Source: Domibacillus indicus
GTDB lineage: Bacteria; Bacillota; Bacilli; Bacillales; Domibacillaceae
Assembly: GCF_000970685.1 (NCBI RefSeq)
Contig: NZ_LAJB01000027.1
Coordinates: 1-64,000, forward strand
Reading direction: 5' to 3'
Length of the DNA stretch: 64,000 nt
Shown here: piece after piece, positions 28,764 through 37,855 of the stretch
How the letters are laid out: each line of letters opens with the position of its first letter
How positions within the stretch are numbered: the stretch's first letter is position 1
The notes under the pieces: model-generated
What the model saw: the letters and a program-made list of their open reading frames with translations, nothing else
Databases searched by the model: none
Told to the model about the DNA's origin: nothing
Made by a program: the position numbers and the translations under genes

Positions 28764-29853
28764 AAGACTGGCCATGCATGTGATCAGGATGCCGCTCAAA
28801 CAGCCCTTTTACACCCATTTGCAAACCGTGGCGGACCGGGAAGCGATTATCATTGAAGTAGAAGACAGGGATGGAACGATTGGCTGGGGAGAAGCATCTG
28901 CTTTTTCCACTCCCTGGTATACAGAAGAAACGGTAAAAACAGAATGGCATATGATCAAAGACTTTTTGTTTCCGATGCTGCAGGGGAAGGAAATCCGTCA
29001 TCCGGACGACGCAGGTACTCTATTTTCCGCCCTTCGAGGAAATCAAATGGCAAAAGCAGGGGTGGAATCCGCTCTCTGGGATTTATATGCAAAAAAACAA
29101 AATCAGCCGCTTTTCCAGGTGCTTGGCGGAATTCGAACCTCCATTTCCACCGGTGCAGTTGCCGCAGGAAAAAGCGTAAATGAAATGCTTGAGCGTATTC
29201 AAAGGCTCATTGAAGATGGGTATGAACGAATAAAAATAAAAATCGGCCCGAATCAAGATATTGAGCTGTTAAAAGCAGTCCGGAAAGCATACCCGCATAT
29301 TCCGCTTATGGCAGACGCCAATTCAGCGTATTCACTAGCGGACATAGCTCATTTAACGCAACTGGATCAATATGGGTTAATAATGATCGAACAGCCTTTT
29401 TCAGTGGAGGATATGTGGAATCATGCAAAGCTGCAGAATGTGCTGAAGACACCCGTCTGCCTGGATGAAAGCATCCGGTCCCTTCATGATGCGGTCTGTG
29501 CTGTTGAAATGCAGGCCTGCCGGGTTATTAATCTGAAATTCAGCCGTGTTGGCGGCTTATCAGAGGCAAAACGCATTCATAATTACTGTTTTGAAAGAAA
29601 AATAGACCTCTGGGCAGGCGGAATGATCGAATTTGGTGTTTCGCGGGCACATAATGCTGCTCTTTCTTCACTTCCGGGTTTTACGATGCCGGGAGATATC
29701 GTTTCTACCAGCCATTACTGGGAAGAAGATATCATTGACCCGGGGATTTTCGTGGAAAGAGGCCGCATTCAGCTTTCGGCTGAAGCTGGAATTGGTTATC
29801 CGGTAAACCGGGCGCGGCTGGAAAGCAAACGAGAGGCTTACTACGCTGTTTAA
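28753..29853 (+). CDS. menC: o-Succinylbenzoate synthase
   Basis: A 366-residue enolase-superfamily enzyme that dehydrates SHCHC to OSB. The catalytic lysine pair is RIKIKIGPN (about 164) and NLKFSRVGG (about 263). Metal ligands are in [15 protein letters not shown] and VCLDESI. The ATG has GGAGGG at 6 bp and overlaps menE. Its stop overlaps the convergent yidD gene by 4 bp. It is last of the men operon. Confidence 0.92.
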   Translation: MKIKRLAMHVIRMPLKQPFYTHLQTVADREAIIIEVEDRDGTIGWGEASAFSTPWYTEETVKTEWHMIKDFLFPMLQGKEIRHPDDAGTLFSALRGNQMAKAGVESALWDLYAKKQNQPLFQVLGGIRTSISTGAVAAGKSVNEMLERIQRLIEDGYERIKIKIGPNQDIELLKAVRKAYPHIPLMADANSAYSLADIAHLTQLDQYGLIMIEQPFSVEDMWNHAKLQNVLKTPVCLDESIRSLHDAVCAVEMQACRVINLKFSRVGGLSEAKRIHNYCFERKIDLWAGGMIEFGVSRAHNAALSSLPGFTMPGDIVSTSHYWEEDIIDPGIFVERGRIQLSAEAGIGYPVNRARLESKREAYYAV

Positions 29854-30086
29854 TCTGTTTTCTTTCGCGGCCACTTCTCCGGCACGTAATCAACGCCTCC
29901 CGGATGAAAGGGATGGCACTTTAAAATGCGAATAACGGCAAGCATGCCGCCTTTTAACGCTCCATGCTTTTGAACAGCTTCATAGCCATAATGGGAGCAG
30001 GTCGGATAAAAGCGGCAGCTCGGCGGTTTTAATGGTGACAATATTTTTTGGTAAAACCGAATCATTAGTAAAAACAGCTGTTTCAT
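29850..30086 (-). CDS. yidD: Membrane protein insertion efficiency factor YidD
   Basis: A 78-residue protein with the YidD signature: [20 protein letters not shown], then TCSHYGYEA, then [18 protein letters not shown]. The three cysteines are in their conserved places. YidD helps insertion of membrane proteins alongside YidC/OxaA. Its start overlaps the ytzI stop (ATGA), so the two are co-translated. Its end overlaps menC on the opposite strand. Confidence 0.92.
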   Translation of the reverse strand: MKQLFLLMIRFYQKILSPLKPPSCRFYPTCSHYGYEAVQKHGALKGGMLAVIRILKCHPFHPGGVDYVPEKWPRKKTD

Positions 30087-30238
30087 TTCTTATCACGCGT
30101 TTCATCTGGCGGAAGGTCTTTGGGCGGATCGATGGTGTGCTTATAGCTGTAGCCTTTGTTGATTGTTAAAATAGACAAAGCGAGCACAGCCAGAACAACC
30201 ACAACCGCTAAAACAATTACAATCATCATAGTTGACAT
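30083..30238 (-). CDS. ytzI: YtzI-like small membrane protein
   Basis: A 51-residue protein with one membrane helix near the N terminus ([20 protein letters not shown]) followed by [14 protein letters not shown], which matches B. subtilis YtzI. The C-terminal tail is charged. Function is unknown. The start is the ATG at 30238 with AAGGGGG upstream; a longer frame exists but lacks a ribosome binding site. It forms an overlapping pair with yidD. Confidence 0.82.
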   Translation of the reverse strand: MSTMMIVIVLAVVVVLAVLALSILTINKGYSYKHTIDPPKDLPPDETRDKK

Positions 30239-30257
30239 AAAATACCCCCTTATTGAT

Positions 30258-30266
30258 AGTGTAGCA
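30258..30266 (-). promoter_or_regulatory. Extended -10 promoter for ytzI-yidD
   Basis: On the minus strand, TG-C-TACACT lies about 20 bp before the ytzI start, giving an extended -10. It is back-to-back with the dps promoter. Confidence 0.38.
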
Positions 30267-30273
30267 CGTTTTT

Positions 30274-30298
30274 GTTTACTTTTGCACAAGCCGGGTAT
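30274..30298 (+). promoter_or_regulatory. Sigma-B general stress promoter of dps
   Basis: GTTTAC at 30274-30279 and GGGTAT at 30293-30298 are separated by 13 bp. This matches the sigma-B consensus GTTTAA-N13-15-GGGTAT almost exactly. B. subtilis dps is a known sigma-B gene, so the match is expected biologically. Confidence 0.78.
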
Positions 30299-30344
30299 TA
30301 TATGATTATTGAGATAAACCACAAACATGTTGGAGGAGATTTTT

Positions 30345-30785
30345 ATGTCGGAACAATTAATCAGCAGTGTAAACAAACAAATCGCAAACTGGACAGTCCT
30401 TTATACCAAGCTTCATAATTACCACTGGTATGTAAAAGGGCCGCAGTTCTTTACACTTCACACAAAGTTTGAAGAGTTATATACAGAAGCGAGTGTTCAT
30501 ATTGACGAACTGGCAGAACGCTTGCTTGCCCTTGATGGAAAGCCAATCGCGACGCTTCAAGAGTCCCTTCAGAAAGCAAGTGTGAAAGAAGCGCAGGGAA
30601 CTGAATCAGCGGAACAAATGGTTCAATCTGTGGTCGAAGACTTCACAACGGTAACTGGAGAATTAAAAGAAGCGATGGATTTGGCAGCGGAAGTTGGCGA
30701 TGAAACAACAGGAGATATGCTTCTTGCCATCCACCAGAGCCTCGAAAAGCACGTATGGATGTTAAAATCATTTCTTGGAAAATAA
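30345..30785 (+). CDS. dps: Dps-family DNA-protecting ferritin-like protein
   Basis: A 146-residue four-helix-bundle protein that forms a 12-subunit shell, oxidises iron(II) with peroxide and shields DNA during stress. The ferroxidase residues are in [28 protein letters not shown] (described by position, about residues 25-52) and the following [14 protein letters not shown]. The ATG at 30345 has GGAGGAG at good spacing. A sigma-B promoter stands upstream. It is a single-gene unit closed by a strong terminator. Confidence 0.93.
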   Translation: MSEQLISSVNKQIANWTVLYTKLHNYHWYVKGPQFFTLHTKFEELYTEASVHIDELAERLLALDGKPIATLQESLQKASVKEAQGTESAEQMVQSVVEDFTTVTGELKEAMDLAAEVGDETTGDMLLAIHQSLEKHVWMLKSFLGK

Positions 30786-30809
30786 GCAGGAGAGGTTTAT
30801 TTCGGCAGC

Positions 30810-30844
30810 AAAAAAGCGGAGAATCAGCTTCTCCGCTTTTTTTT
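30810..30844. terminator. Bidirectional terminator between dps and the DUF6154 gene
   Basis: AAAAAGCGGAGAA at 30811-30823 pairs with TTCTCCGCTTTTT at 30829-30841, with a T-run on each strand. Confidence 0.92.
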
Positions 30845-30849
30845 ATGTA

Positions 30850-31092
30850 TTAATGGAACTCGCGGTTATGGCGAACCGGAATTTGGTCCCGGTTAAATTT
30901 TTCTTTCAAGCCTTCGTATAAATAAACTCGGAACAGCCAGGCAAGCTCGTCTTTCGGCATTTCTCCAATGACTGATAATATATCCGCTTCAGACATCTCT
31001 CCAAGAACGGTCAGTGTAATCATATCAAGGTCATCTTCTGTGCCCTGTAGCCGGCCGCGATAGAGTTCAAATAGTTCATCTACGAATTTCAT
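30850..31092 (-). CDS. Small DUF6154-like protein
   Basis: An 80-residue acidic, mostly helical protein with no membrane segment. The pattern KFVDELFELYRGRL, then MITLTVLGEMSEADILSVIGEM, then YLYEGLKEKF resembles a small family seen in Bacillus genomes and named DUF6154; this comes from memory. The function is unknown. The ATG at 31092 follows AGGAGG at 7 bp; a GTG one codon earlier is closer than usual. Confidence 0.65.
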   Translation of the reverse strand: MKFVDELFELYRGRLQGTEDDLDMITLTVLGEMSEADILSVIGEMPKDELAWLFRVYLYEGLKEKFNRDQIPVRHNREFH

Positions 31093-31216
31093 CACTATGC
31101 CTCCTTTTTTTCAAGAATATATATATAGTTATACATGAAAACGCTATCATATTCCATCTTTTTTTGCTGAATGAAGGAAAAGAAAAGAGAGCATCCTGTG
31201 AAAAGGAGGGATTTAC

Positions 31217-31525
31217 ATGGAAAAGCAGCCTTATTATATTCAAATTGCCAGTGGAGAAATTCAGTCGCGGCCCGATGTGTCACCGTGGAATTTTCGTATC
31301 TTCGCCAATGAGAAGGAAATCCGCTCATTGCGCGATTTGTTAAATGGAATGAATGACGCCGATTTTGGGACCTTCTGGCGGGCACACATTCCAGCTGTTC
31401 CATATCACGAAGATGCTGACAACGACCAGTATGACCGCCATATGGCCGCCGTATACGAAAAAATCTATGAACTCGGAGACGATGAAGCGCGTGAGCATAT
31501 AAAAAACTGGAGAAATAACGTATAA
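31217..31525 (+). CDS. Small conserved Bacillaceae protein of unknown function
   Basis: A 102-residue soluble acidic protein without signal peptide or membrane helix. Conserved-looking stretches are SPWNFRIFANEKEIRSLRDL, FWRAHIPAVPYHEDADNDQY and YELGDDEAREHI, and the aromatic and His/Asp content is notable. I recall similar proteins in Bacillus genomes beside ytkD but cannot name a function. AAAGGAGGGA precedes the ATG. The next gene, ytkD, starts 36 bp later, so the two may share a transcript. Confidence 0.68.
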   Translation: MEKQPYYIQIASGEIQSRPDVSPWNFRIFANEKEIRSLRDLLNGMNDADFGTFWRAHIPAVPYHEDADNDQYDRHMAAVYEKIYELGDDEAREHIKNWRNNV

Positions 31526-31561
31526 TAAAGAAAGAAAGCAAGCAAGGGTGAGGGATGCCGG

Positions 31562-32038
31562 TTGTTTATATTTACGGACGAAAATGGCTTCACCGTTACA
31601 ATGGCATTTAAAAAAGGTGCATTTAACCAAAAGCCTTCTCACGTCCTCGTCTTATGCCGAAAAGAACAAGCATGGCTTTTAACAAAACATAAGGAGCGCG
31701 GCCTTGAATGCCCGGGTGGAAAGATTGAGCCAGATGAAACCCTGGAGGCGGCGGCCCGCCGGGAAGCAGCTGAAGAAACAGGAGCGGTGGTAGACGGCCT
31801 GCATTTCATTGGTGAGTATTATGTGCATGACCCGGAAACACCTTTTTTAAAAGCCGTTTTTTTCGCGCGGGTAACGGATATAGAAAAAAAAGAAACGTAT
31901 TTTGAAACGAATGGTCCTTTTCTTGAAACAAAAGATTTGCTGGAAGCTCGTTTCGAAGACAGCTATTCATTTTTAATGAAAGATGACATGATTGCACTTG
32001 CCCTGTCTGAAGTGAAAAGGAAGGGACTGGTAGAATGA
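31562..32038 (+). CDS. ytkD: Nudix nucleoside triphosphatase YtkD
   Basis: A 158-residue Nudix hydrolase. The Nudix box runs from GGKIEPDETLEAAARREAAE to ETGA (about 53-76) and holds the metal-binding REAAEE core. In B. subtilis YtkD hydrolyses nucleoside triphosphates, including oxidised guanine nucleotides, in stress and sporulation. The start is TTG at 31562, preceded by GGTGAGG; the ATG seen just before is in another frame. It overlaps ytmA by 4 bp. Confidence 0.85.
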   Translation: MFIFTDENGFTVTMAFKKGAFNQKPSHVLVLCRKEQAWLLTKHKERGLECPGGKIEPDETLEAAARREAAEETGAVVDGLHFIGEYYVHDPETPFLKAVFFARVTDIEKKETYFETNGPFLETKDLLEARFEDSYSFLMKDDMIALALSEVKRKGLVE

Positions 32039-32784
32039 ACTGTACACCGTATCCATCTCCAAATCCACATGTACGTCTTTATTTGGTTTGTTATGAATCC
32101 GCCGGTCTTTTAGTGAAAGGTTTTCTGGCAGAACCGGCGGATCACGAATGCTATGACGGGCTCCTATATCTGCGGGGAGGTATTAAAGGTATTGGCATGG
32201 TACGGCCGGCCAGGATTGCCGAATTTGCATCAGAAGGATTTATTGTATTTGCCCCATTTTACAGAGGCAACCGTGGCGGTGAGGGCAACGAAGATTTTGC
32301 GGGCGATGACCGGGAAGATGCTTTCTGTGCTTTTGATTGGCTGGAAAAACATCCGCGTATACGAAATAGCCGTGTTCATGTTTTCGGTTTTTCAAGAGGC
32401 GGAGTAATGGCCATTTTAACTGCTATACACCGCCCGGCAGCATCTATGGTTACATGGGGCGGCGTGTCGGATATGGTTCTCACGTATGAGGAACGGAAAG
32501 ATATGCGCCGGATGATGAAGCGGGTGATTGGCGGTACACCGCAAAAAGTACCGGAGCAGTATGAATGGCGGACTCCGTTAGAGGAGGCCGGCTCGATCAA
32601 AGCGCCTGTATTAATTATTCACGGCCGTCTTGACCAAAATGTTTCCATTGAACATGCCCACAGGCTGAAACGAGCTGTTCCGCATGCTGAAACCATGTAT
32701 CTTGACGAACACGGCCATTACATACCACCGGCAGTTAACCGGCAGATTGTCGGCTATATTGCACAATGGATGAAGGGGGATTAA
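32035..32784 (+). CDS. ytmA: Prolyl-oligopeptidase-like alpha/beta hydrolase YtmA
   Basis: A 249-residue alpha/beta-hydrolase of the peptidase S9/dienelactone hydrolase group. The nucleophile elbow is FGFSRGGVMAI (Ser about 120). The Asp is in IIHGRLDQNVSIEHA and the His in DEHGHYIPPA. It is cytoplasmic with no signal peptide. The natural substrate is unknown; it could be a peptidase or esterase. It is coupled to ytkD (ATGA overlap) and followed 3 bp later by ytmB, as in B. subtilis. Confidence 0.85.
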   Translation: MNCTPYPSPNPHVRLYLVCYESAGLLVKGFLAEPADHECYDGLLYLRGGIKGIGMVRPARIAEFASEGFIVFAPFYRGNRGGEGNEDFAGDDREDAFCAFDWLEKHPRIRNSRVHVFGFSRGGVMAILTAIHRPAASMVTWGGVSDMVLTYEERKDMRRMMKRVIGGTPQKVPEQYEWRTPLEEAGSIKAPVLIIHGRLDQNVSIEHAHRLKRAVPHAETMYLDEHGHYIPPAVNRQIVGYIAQWMKGD

Positions 32785-32787
32785 CAA

Positions 32788-33030
32788 ATGGGAATGCCAA
32801 TGGAGTTAAATACGATGATTGTAACAAAAGGCAATGAAGTGAGAGAGGAAGAAAATCGCTTTGTGCTGAAAAAAAGCGGCTACCGCTTATACCCGATTGA
32901 TATTCCGATTGCTGTCCATAAAACAAAAGACAGCGAACAAAGCGGCACAGCATTTATTAAAAAAGTAGAATGGCAGGAAGGCACTACAACAATTACTTAC
33001 ACACTCGTCTCATTAAATTCAACAAATTAA
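32788..33030 (+). CDS. ytmB: YtmB-like small protein (DUF2584 family)
   Basis: An 80-residue soluble protein, mostly beta, with the pattern MELNTMIVTKGNEVREEENR, YRLYPIDIPIAVHKTK and TITYTLVSLNSTN, which fits B. subtilis YtmB. Function unknown. GGGGGA precedes the ATG. It is last of ytkD-ytmA-ytmB and shares a bidirectional terminator with pckA. Confidence 0.8.
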   Translation: MGMPMELNTMIVTKGNEVREEENRFVLKKSGYRLYPIDIPIAVHKTKDSEQSGTAFIKKVEWQEGTTTITYTLVSLNSTN

Positions 33031-33032
33031 CG

Positions 33033-33073
33033 AAAAAGAGTCCGCAGGGTTTGTCCCGCGGGCTCTTTTTTTT
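33033..33073. terminator. Bidirectional terminator between ytmB and pckA
   Basis: AAAAAGAGTCCGCAGGG at 33034-33050 pairs, with one mismatch, with CCCGCGGGCTCTTTTT at 33055-33070. T-runs are present on both strands. Confidence 0.9.
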
Positions 33074-33097
33074 GTTGCAAAATGAATAATGCTGATA

Positions 33098-34687
33098 TTA
33101 AAGAAGCGGACCGCCTTTTTCTTCGATATCGACGGCAAGGCCGTCAAATTTCTTGAAGTTTTCGCGGAACTTGGCGGACAATTCTTTTGCTTTTGTCATA
33201 AATTCGTTTTCATCTGCCCAGGATTTGCGCGGAATTAAGACATCGTCCGGCACGCCAGGCACATGAAGCGGAATTTCAAGGCCGAATACTTTTGTTGTGT
33301 ATGTTTCCGTGTGAGTTAGCTCGCCTTCGATCGCCGCTTGAATCATCGCGCGCGTATAAGCAAGCTTCATGCGTTCGCCTGTCCCATACTCACCGCCGGT
33401 CCAGCCTGTATTAACCAAAAACACCTGCGCATTATGCTCGTCAATTTTTTTGCCGAGCATTTCAGCATAAACAGCTGCCTGCAGCGGCAGAAACGGTGAG
33501 CCGAAGCAGGTGGAGAATGTCGCCTGGGGACTCGTAATTCCCCGCTCCGTGCCGGCAAGTTTAGAGGTATAGCCGCTTAAAAAGTGATACATTGCCTGCT
33601 CTTTCGACAGCTTACTGATTGGGGGCAGGACGCCAAAAGCATCTGCCGTCAGAAAAATAATCGTGTTCGGATGGCCGGCTACGCTTGGGTCAACAATATT
33701 ATCAATGGCTTGAAGCGGATAAGCAGCGCGGGTGTTTTCTGTTAATGTGTTATCCGTATAATCCGGATTGCGTGTATCATGGTCAAGAACGACATTTTCA
33801 AGAACTGATCCAAAACGGATCGCATCGAAAATTTGCGGCTCTTTTTCTCTTGTTAATCCAATTGTTTTTGCATAGCAGCCGCCTTCAATATTAAACACAC
33901 CATTAGCAGACCAGCCATGCTCATCATCTCCGATCAGCCGGCGGTGCGGATCTGCGGATAATGTTGTTTTTCCTGTACCTGAAAGGCCAAAGAATAAAGC
34001 GACATCGCCTTCATAGCCGACGTTTGCTGAGCAGTGCATTGGCAATACATTTTTTTCGGGCAGAAGGTAGTTCATAACGGAAAAAATCGATTTTTTCATT
34101 TCACCGGCATATTCTGTTCCACCAATCAAAATAACACGCTGTTCAAATGAAACAATAATAAATGTTTCGGAATGAGTGCCGTCTGTCACAGGGTCTGCCT
34201 GAAAAGAAGGAGCAGACAGGATGGTAAAGCCCGCTTCATGCGTTTGAAGCTCTTTTTCTGTGGGACGGATGAACAGCTGATGGGCAAACAAATTGTGCCA
34301 TGCGTATTCATTAACAACTTGGATTGGCAGGCGGTATTTTTCGTCAGCACCGGCAAAGCCTTTAAACACAAAAAGTTCTTTTTTCTCTTTTAAATGAAGA
34401 ACAACTTTCTCATACAGGCGGCTGAATGCCTCTTCAGATATCGGCTGGTTGACTGAACCCCAATCAATTTTGTTTTTAACGGATGCTTCTTCCACAATAA
34501 ATTTATCTTTTGGAGAGCGGCCCGTATACTTGCCTGTTTCGGCGCGAACCGCACCGGACGCGGTTAACATGCCTTCGCCGCGTTTCAGCACCTTTTCAAC
34601 AAGAACAGGTACGGAGAGCTGGGTGTGAATATTTGAGCCTTTCAGCAGCTCGACGATTTCGCTGGAAACAGTTAAAGAGTTCATCAT
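33098..34687 (-). CDS. pckA: Phosphoenolpyruvate carboxykinase (ATP)
   Basis: A 529-residue ATP-dependent PEP carboxykinase that forms PEP from oxaloacetate in gluconeogenesis. Visible motifs are [23 protein letters not shown], the kinase P-loop [16 protein letters not shown] and [11 protein letters not shown] with metal ligands. The first of two adjacent ATG codons (34687) is chosen because of spacing to AAAGGATGG; the second (34684) is equally possible. A TATACT -10 is visible on the minus strand at 34737-34742 with a weak -35. In B. subtilis the gene is repressed by CcpN on glucose; no clear operator was identified. It is divergent from metK. Confidence 0.94.
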   Translation of the reverse strand: MMNSLTVSSEIVELLKGSNIHTQLSVPVLVEKVLKRGEGMLTASGAVRAETGKYTGRSPKDKFIVEEASVKNKIDWGSVNQPISEEAFSRLYEKVVLHLKEKKELFVFKGFAGADEKYRLPIQVVNEYAWHNLFAHQLFIRPTEKELQTHEAGFTILSAPSFQADPVTDGTHSETFIIVSFEQRVILIGGTEYAGEMKKSIFSVMNYLLPEKNVLPMHCSANVGYEGDVALFFGLSGTGKTTLSADPHRRLIGDDEHGWSANGVFNIEGGCYAKTIGLTREKEPQIFDAIRFGSVLENVVLDHDTRNPDYTDNTLTENTRAAYPLQAIDNIVDPSVAGHPNTIIFLTADAFGVLPPISKLSKEQAMYHFLSGYTSKLAGTERGITSPQATFSTCFGSPFLPLQAAVYAEMLGKKIDEHNAQVFLVNTGWTGGEYGTGERMKLAYTRAMIQAAIEGELTHTETYTTKVFGLEIPLHVPGVPDDVLIPRKSWADENEFMTKAKELSAKFRENFKKFDGLAVDIEEKGGPLL

Positions 34688-34905
34688 GTACGACCATCCT
34701 TTATCCAAATTTTATAGGTTTGCTTAACATGAAAATAGTATAACACATTAAGTTGAATAGTCTATACTATTTGATGAAATTTTTTGCATAAATTTATATT
34801 TTTCGTGAAATATTTACCAATGTGTGTATTTATTAATAGGAAGAAAAATGATGAAACATGGAAATAATAAAGACGGAAATTGTTTTATTTTTAGGAGGAA
34901 AACGG

Positions 34906-34934
34906 TTGACACGAAGCGCGATATTTCGTAACAT
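34906..34934 (+). promoter_or_regulatory. Sigma-A promoter of metK
   Basis: A perfect TTGACA at 34906-34911 and TAACAT at 34929-34934 with a 17-bp spacer. Transcription would begin about 10 bp before the S-box riboswitch. Confidence 0.78.
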
Positions 34935-34951
34935 TGACACTTGAACGGATA

Positions 34952-35060
34952 CTCTTATCCTGAGCCGGTGGAGGGACAGGCCCTGTGAAACCCAGCAACC
35001 TGCCGTATTTTACGGAGAAGGTGCTAAACCTGAGCAAGGATCAGCCTTGGACGATAAGAG
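34952..35060 (+). promoter_or_regulatory. S-box (SAM-I) riboswitch in the metK leader
   Basis: P1 forms between CTCTTATC at 34952-34959 and GATAAGAG at 35053-35060. Conserved core elements are present: the GAGGGA segment, GAAACCCAGCAACC, and AAGGTGCTAA with AAGGAT. The family binds S-adenosylmethionine and, when bound, favours the terminator just downstream, so MetK synthesis is reduced when SAM is plentiful. Confidence 0.95.
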
Positions 35061-35087
35061 TGAAAGGCCCGAGTAAAAACAACCTTT

Positions 35088-35116
35088 CCTCTCTCAATGC
35101 CGGGAGAGTTTTTTTA
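35088..35116 (+). terminator. Riboswitch-controlled terminator in the metK leader
   Basis: CTCTC at 35091-35095 pairs with GAGAG at 35104-35108 as the core, followed by a T-run. It sits between the riboswitch aptamer and metK as the expression platform. Confidence 0.8.
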
Positions 35117-35180
35117 TTTTCTGGATCACCTGAGGGAAATGAGTACCGTACACATACTGATTTTAAGGAGGAATTTTTTC

Positions 35181-36377
35181 ATGACAAAACAGCGTCGCCT
35201 GTTTACATCAGAGTCTGTAACGGAAGGACATCCGGACAAAATCTGTGATCAAATTTCCGATGCGATTCTTGATGCTATTCTTGACAAAGATCCAAATGCC
35301 CGCGTGGCAGCGGAAACATCTGTAACAACTGGACTGGTTCTTGTTGCAGGGGAAATTACCACTTCTTCTTATGTGGATATTCCAAAAATCGTTCGTGAAA
35401 CGGTAAAAGAAATCGGGTATGTCCGTGCAAAATACGGATTTGACTCAGAAACAGCGGGAGTACTAACTTCAATTGATGAACAGTCTCCTGATATCGCGGC
35501 GGGAGTTAACGTTGCCCTTGAAGCGCGCGAAGGACAAATGACGGATAAAGAGCTTGATGAAATTGGAGCAGGGGATCAGGGCTTAATGTTTGGCTTTGCC
35601 TGCAACGAAACAGAAGAGCTTATGCCGCTTCCGATCTCGCTTGCCCACAGACTGGCACGCCGTTTAACAGAAGTACGCAAAAACGAAACATTGAATTACC
35701 TTCGTCCTGACGGTAAAACTCAGGTAACAGTTGAGTATGATGAAAACGGCAAACCGGTCCGTGTTGATACAATCGTTATTTCAACACAGCATCATCCAGA
35801 GGTAACACTGGAGCAAATTCAAAAAGAAATTCGCGAGCACGTAATTAATGAAGTAGTGCCGGCTGAACTGATTGATTCAGAAACGAAATTCTTTATCAAC
35901 CCGACAGGCCGTTTCGTTATCGGCGGGCCGCAAGGGGATGCAGGCTTGACAGGCCGTAAAATTATTGTAGATACGTACGGTGGATATGCACGTCATGGCG
36001 GCGGAGCATTCTCCGGTAAAGATCCTACAAAAGTAGACCGTTCCGCCGCTTATGCTGCACGCTATGTGGCAAAGAATATTGTAGCAGCCGGTCTTGCGGA
36101 CAAATGTGAAGTACAGCTTGCTTATGCAATTGGTGTCGCACAGCCGGTTTCTATTTCAGTTGATACGTTTGGAACTGGCACAGTATCAGAGGAAGTTCTT
36201 GTTGACATGATCCGTCAAAACTTTGATCTTCGCCCTGCCGGCATCATCAAGATGCTGGACCTTCGCCGTCCAATTTACCGCCAGACAGCGGCTTATGGCC
36301 ACTTTGGCCGCACGGATGTAGACCTTCCGTGGGAACGTACAGACAAATCAGAAGCTTTAAAAGCGGCTGCGAAATAA
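35181..36377 (+). CDS. metK: S-adenosylmethionine synthetase
   Basis: A 398-residue enzyme that makes S-adenosylmethionine from methionine and ATP. Signatures are [31 protein letters not shown] and the P-loop-like [23 protein letters not shown] precedes the ATG. It is controlled by the S-box riboswitch in its leader. The SAM it makes is used by YtqB, TrmB and YtqA, all encoded in this window. Confidence 0.97.
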   Translation: MTKQRRLFTSESVTEGHPDKICDQISDAILDAILDKDPNARVAAETSVTTGLVLVAGEITTSSYVDIPKIVRETVKEIGYVRAKYGFDSETAGVLTSIDEQSPDIAAGVNVALEAREGQMTDKELDEIGAGDQGLMFGFACNETEELMPLPISLAHRLARRLTEVRKNETLNYLRPDGKTQVTVEYDENGKPVRVDTIVISTQHHPEVTLEQIQKEIREHVINEVVPAELIDSETKFFINPTGRFVIGGPQGDAGLTGRKIIVDTYGGYARHGGGAFSGKDPTKVDRSAAYAARYVAKNIVAAGLADKCEVQLAYAIGVAQPVSISVDTFGTGTVSEEVLVDMIRQNFDLRPAGIIKMLDLRRPIYRQTAAYGHFGRTDVDLPWERTDKSEALKAAAK

Positions 36378-36381
36378 GAAG

Positions 36382-36418
36382 AAAACCATGCCCGGGCAAT
36401 TCCAGGCATGGTTTTTTT
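36382..36418. terminator. Bidirectional terminator between metK and ytoA
   Basis: AAAACCATGCC at 36382-36392 pairs with GGCATGGTTTT at 36405-36415, followed by further T bases; the A-run on the other side suits ytoA. Confidence 0.9.
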
Positions 36419-36929
36419 ATTGTTGAATAGATTTGTAATACTGGCCTTTTTCGGCGTATTCGCGCACAATCCGCTCCATGTCTTTACGATCTTCATCTGT
36501 TATGTCCCGTACCACTTTTGCGGGACGCCCGAATGCCATTTTGTTGGGAGGGATAACCTTGCCCGGCGGTACAAGGCTGCCAGCTCCGATAAACGCACCT
36601 TCCCCGATTTCAGCGTTATCTAAAATAATCGATCCCATGCCGATAAGGGCACCTTTGCGGATTTTGCAGCTGTGTAAAATCACTTGATGGCCAATTGTCA
36701 CTTCATCCTCAATAACGAGCGGGTTATTTGGACTCTGGTGAAGAACAGAATTGTCCTGGATATTCACTTTACTGCCAATGATCGTCGGCGCCACGTCTCC
36801 GCGTATAACAGTGTTATACCAGATAGTGGATTGCTCGCCGATCACAACATCTCCTGTAATGGTTGCATAATCCGCAACAAAAGCGGACTCGGCAATGGCC
36901 GGCTGCTTATCTTTATAAGGATAAATCAT
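36417..36929 (-). CDS. ytoA: Gamma-carbonic-anhydrase-like left-handed beta-helix protein
   Basis: A 170-residue hexapeptide-repeat protein. Repeated turns such as ATITGDVVIGEQSTIWYNTV and IRGDVAPTIIGSKVNIQD build a left-handed beta-helix over about 10-140. A short C-terminal helix follows. Histidines in SVLHQSP and IGHQVILHSC are at the places of the zinc ligands in gamma-class carbonic anhydrases. Whether it acts as an anhydrase is not known. The neighbours do not point to a pathway. Confidence 0.88.
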   Translation of the reverse strand: MIYPYKDKQPAIAESAFVADYATITGDVVIGEQSTIWYNTVIRGDVAPTIIGSKVNIQDNSVLHQSPNNPLVIEDEVTIGHQVILHSCKIRKGALIGMGSIILDNAEIGEGAFIGAGSLVPPGKVIPPNKMAFGRPAKVVRDITDEDRKDMERIVREYAEKGQYYKSIQQ

Positions 36930-37036
36930 CGTTTAGGCCCCTTTCTTTTTTGTCTGTTATACCGTTTTATTTTATCGAAGAGCAAAAGATTTGTATAATA
37001 GAAGAAACGATTGTCGTTTTTGAAGGAGAGAATAGT

Positions 37037-37846
37037 ATGTGGAAATGGGAATGCGACGGAAAGCCAAAAGGCGTAATGGTCATTGTGCACGGTGCGTTTG
37101 AACATCACGGGCGCTATGGCTGGCTGATTGAAACATGGCGGCAAAACGGATTTCATGTTGTTATGGGTGATCTGCCGGGGCATGGAATGACTTCACGGGC
37201 ACGGAGAGGCCATATTTCGTCTTTTCAAGAGTATATAGATGAATTGTCTGACTGGGTGCAGGCGGCTTATCAATTTGAGGTGCCTGTGTTTCTGCTTGGC
37301 CACAGTATGGGAGGGCTTGTTATCACCCGTTATTTGCAGGAGCAGAAGCCGGATGTTGCCGGTGTGATTTTATCATCTCCTCTTTTTAAAATGAAGCATA
37401 TGCCGCCAAAACATTTAAATATGATTACTCATGGACTCAACTCGGTTACCCCTTCATTGAAATTCGATTCGGGCTTGACATCTGATATGGCGACACGAAA
37501 TGAAGAAGTATGGGCTTTTGATGCTGAAGACCCGCTGTTCGTGCGGAAAGTATCGGTTCGCTGGTATCGGGAGATTGTTCAAGCGATTAAAACGGCAACA
37601 GCAGGTCCCAGTGAAATTCCAGATATCCCGCATTTACTCATGCAGGCGGGGGAAGACCGGGTTACAGATGGAAGTGCAGCTCGTTTATTTGCCAAAAAGC
37701 TTGATCTGTCCGAGCTGCAGTATAAAGAATGGCCCGGACTTTATCATGAAATTTTTAATGAACCTGAGCGGGAAGATGTGTTTCAGTACGCGTTGGATTT
37801 TGTCCGCAACCGGTTGCGGTCACTCGGTTTTATAATTGAAAAGTGA
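37037..37846 (+). CDS. ytpA: Lysophospholipase-like alpha/beta hydrolase YtpA
   Basis: A 269-residue serine alpha/beta-hydrolase with VIVHGAFEHHGRYGWL at the oxyanion side, the nucleophile elbow LLGHSMGGLV (Ser about 96), Asp in QAGEDRVTDG and His in PGLYHEIFNEPE. This is the monoglyceride lipase/lysophospholipase group. In B. subtilis YtpA makes the phospholipid antibiotic bacilysocin. AAGGAGAG precedes the ATG. It is followed 9 bp later by ytpB. Confidence 0.88.
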   Translation: MWKWECDGKPKGVMVIVHGAFEHHGRYGWLIETWRQNGFHVVMGDLPGHGMTSRARRGHISSFQEYIDELSDWVQAAYQFEVPVFLLGHSMGGLVITRYLQEQKPDVAGVILSSPLFKMKHMPPKHLNMITHGLNSVTPSLKFDSGLTSDMATRNEEVWAFDAEDPLFVRKVSVRWYREIVQAIKTATAGPSEIPDIPHLLMQAGEDRVTDGSAARLFAKKLDLSELQYKEWPGLYHEIFNEPEREDVFQYALDFVRNRLRSLGFIIEK

Positions 37847-37855
37847 GGTAAGAGA

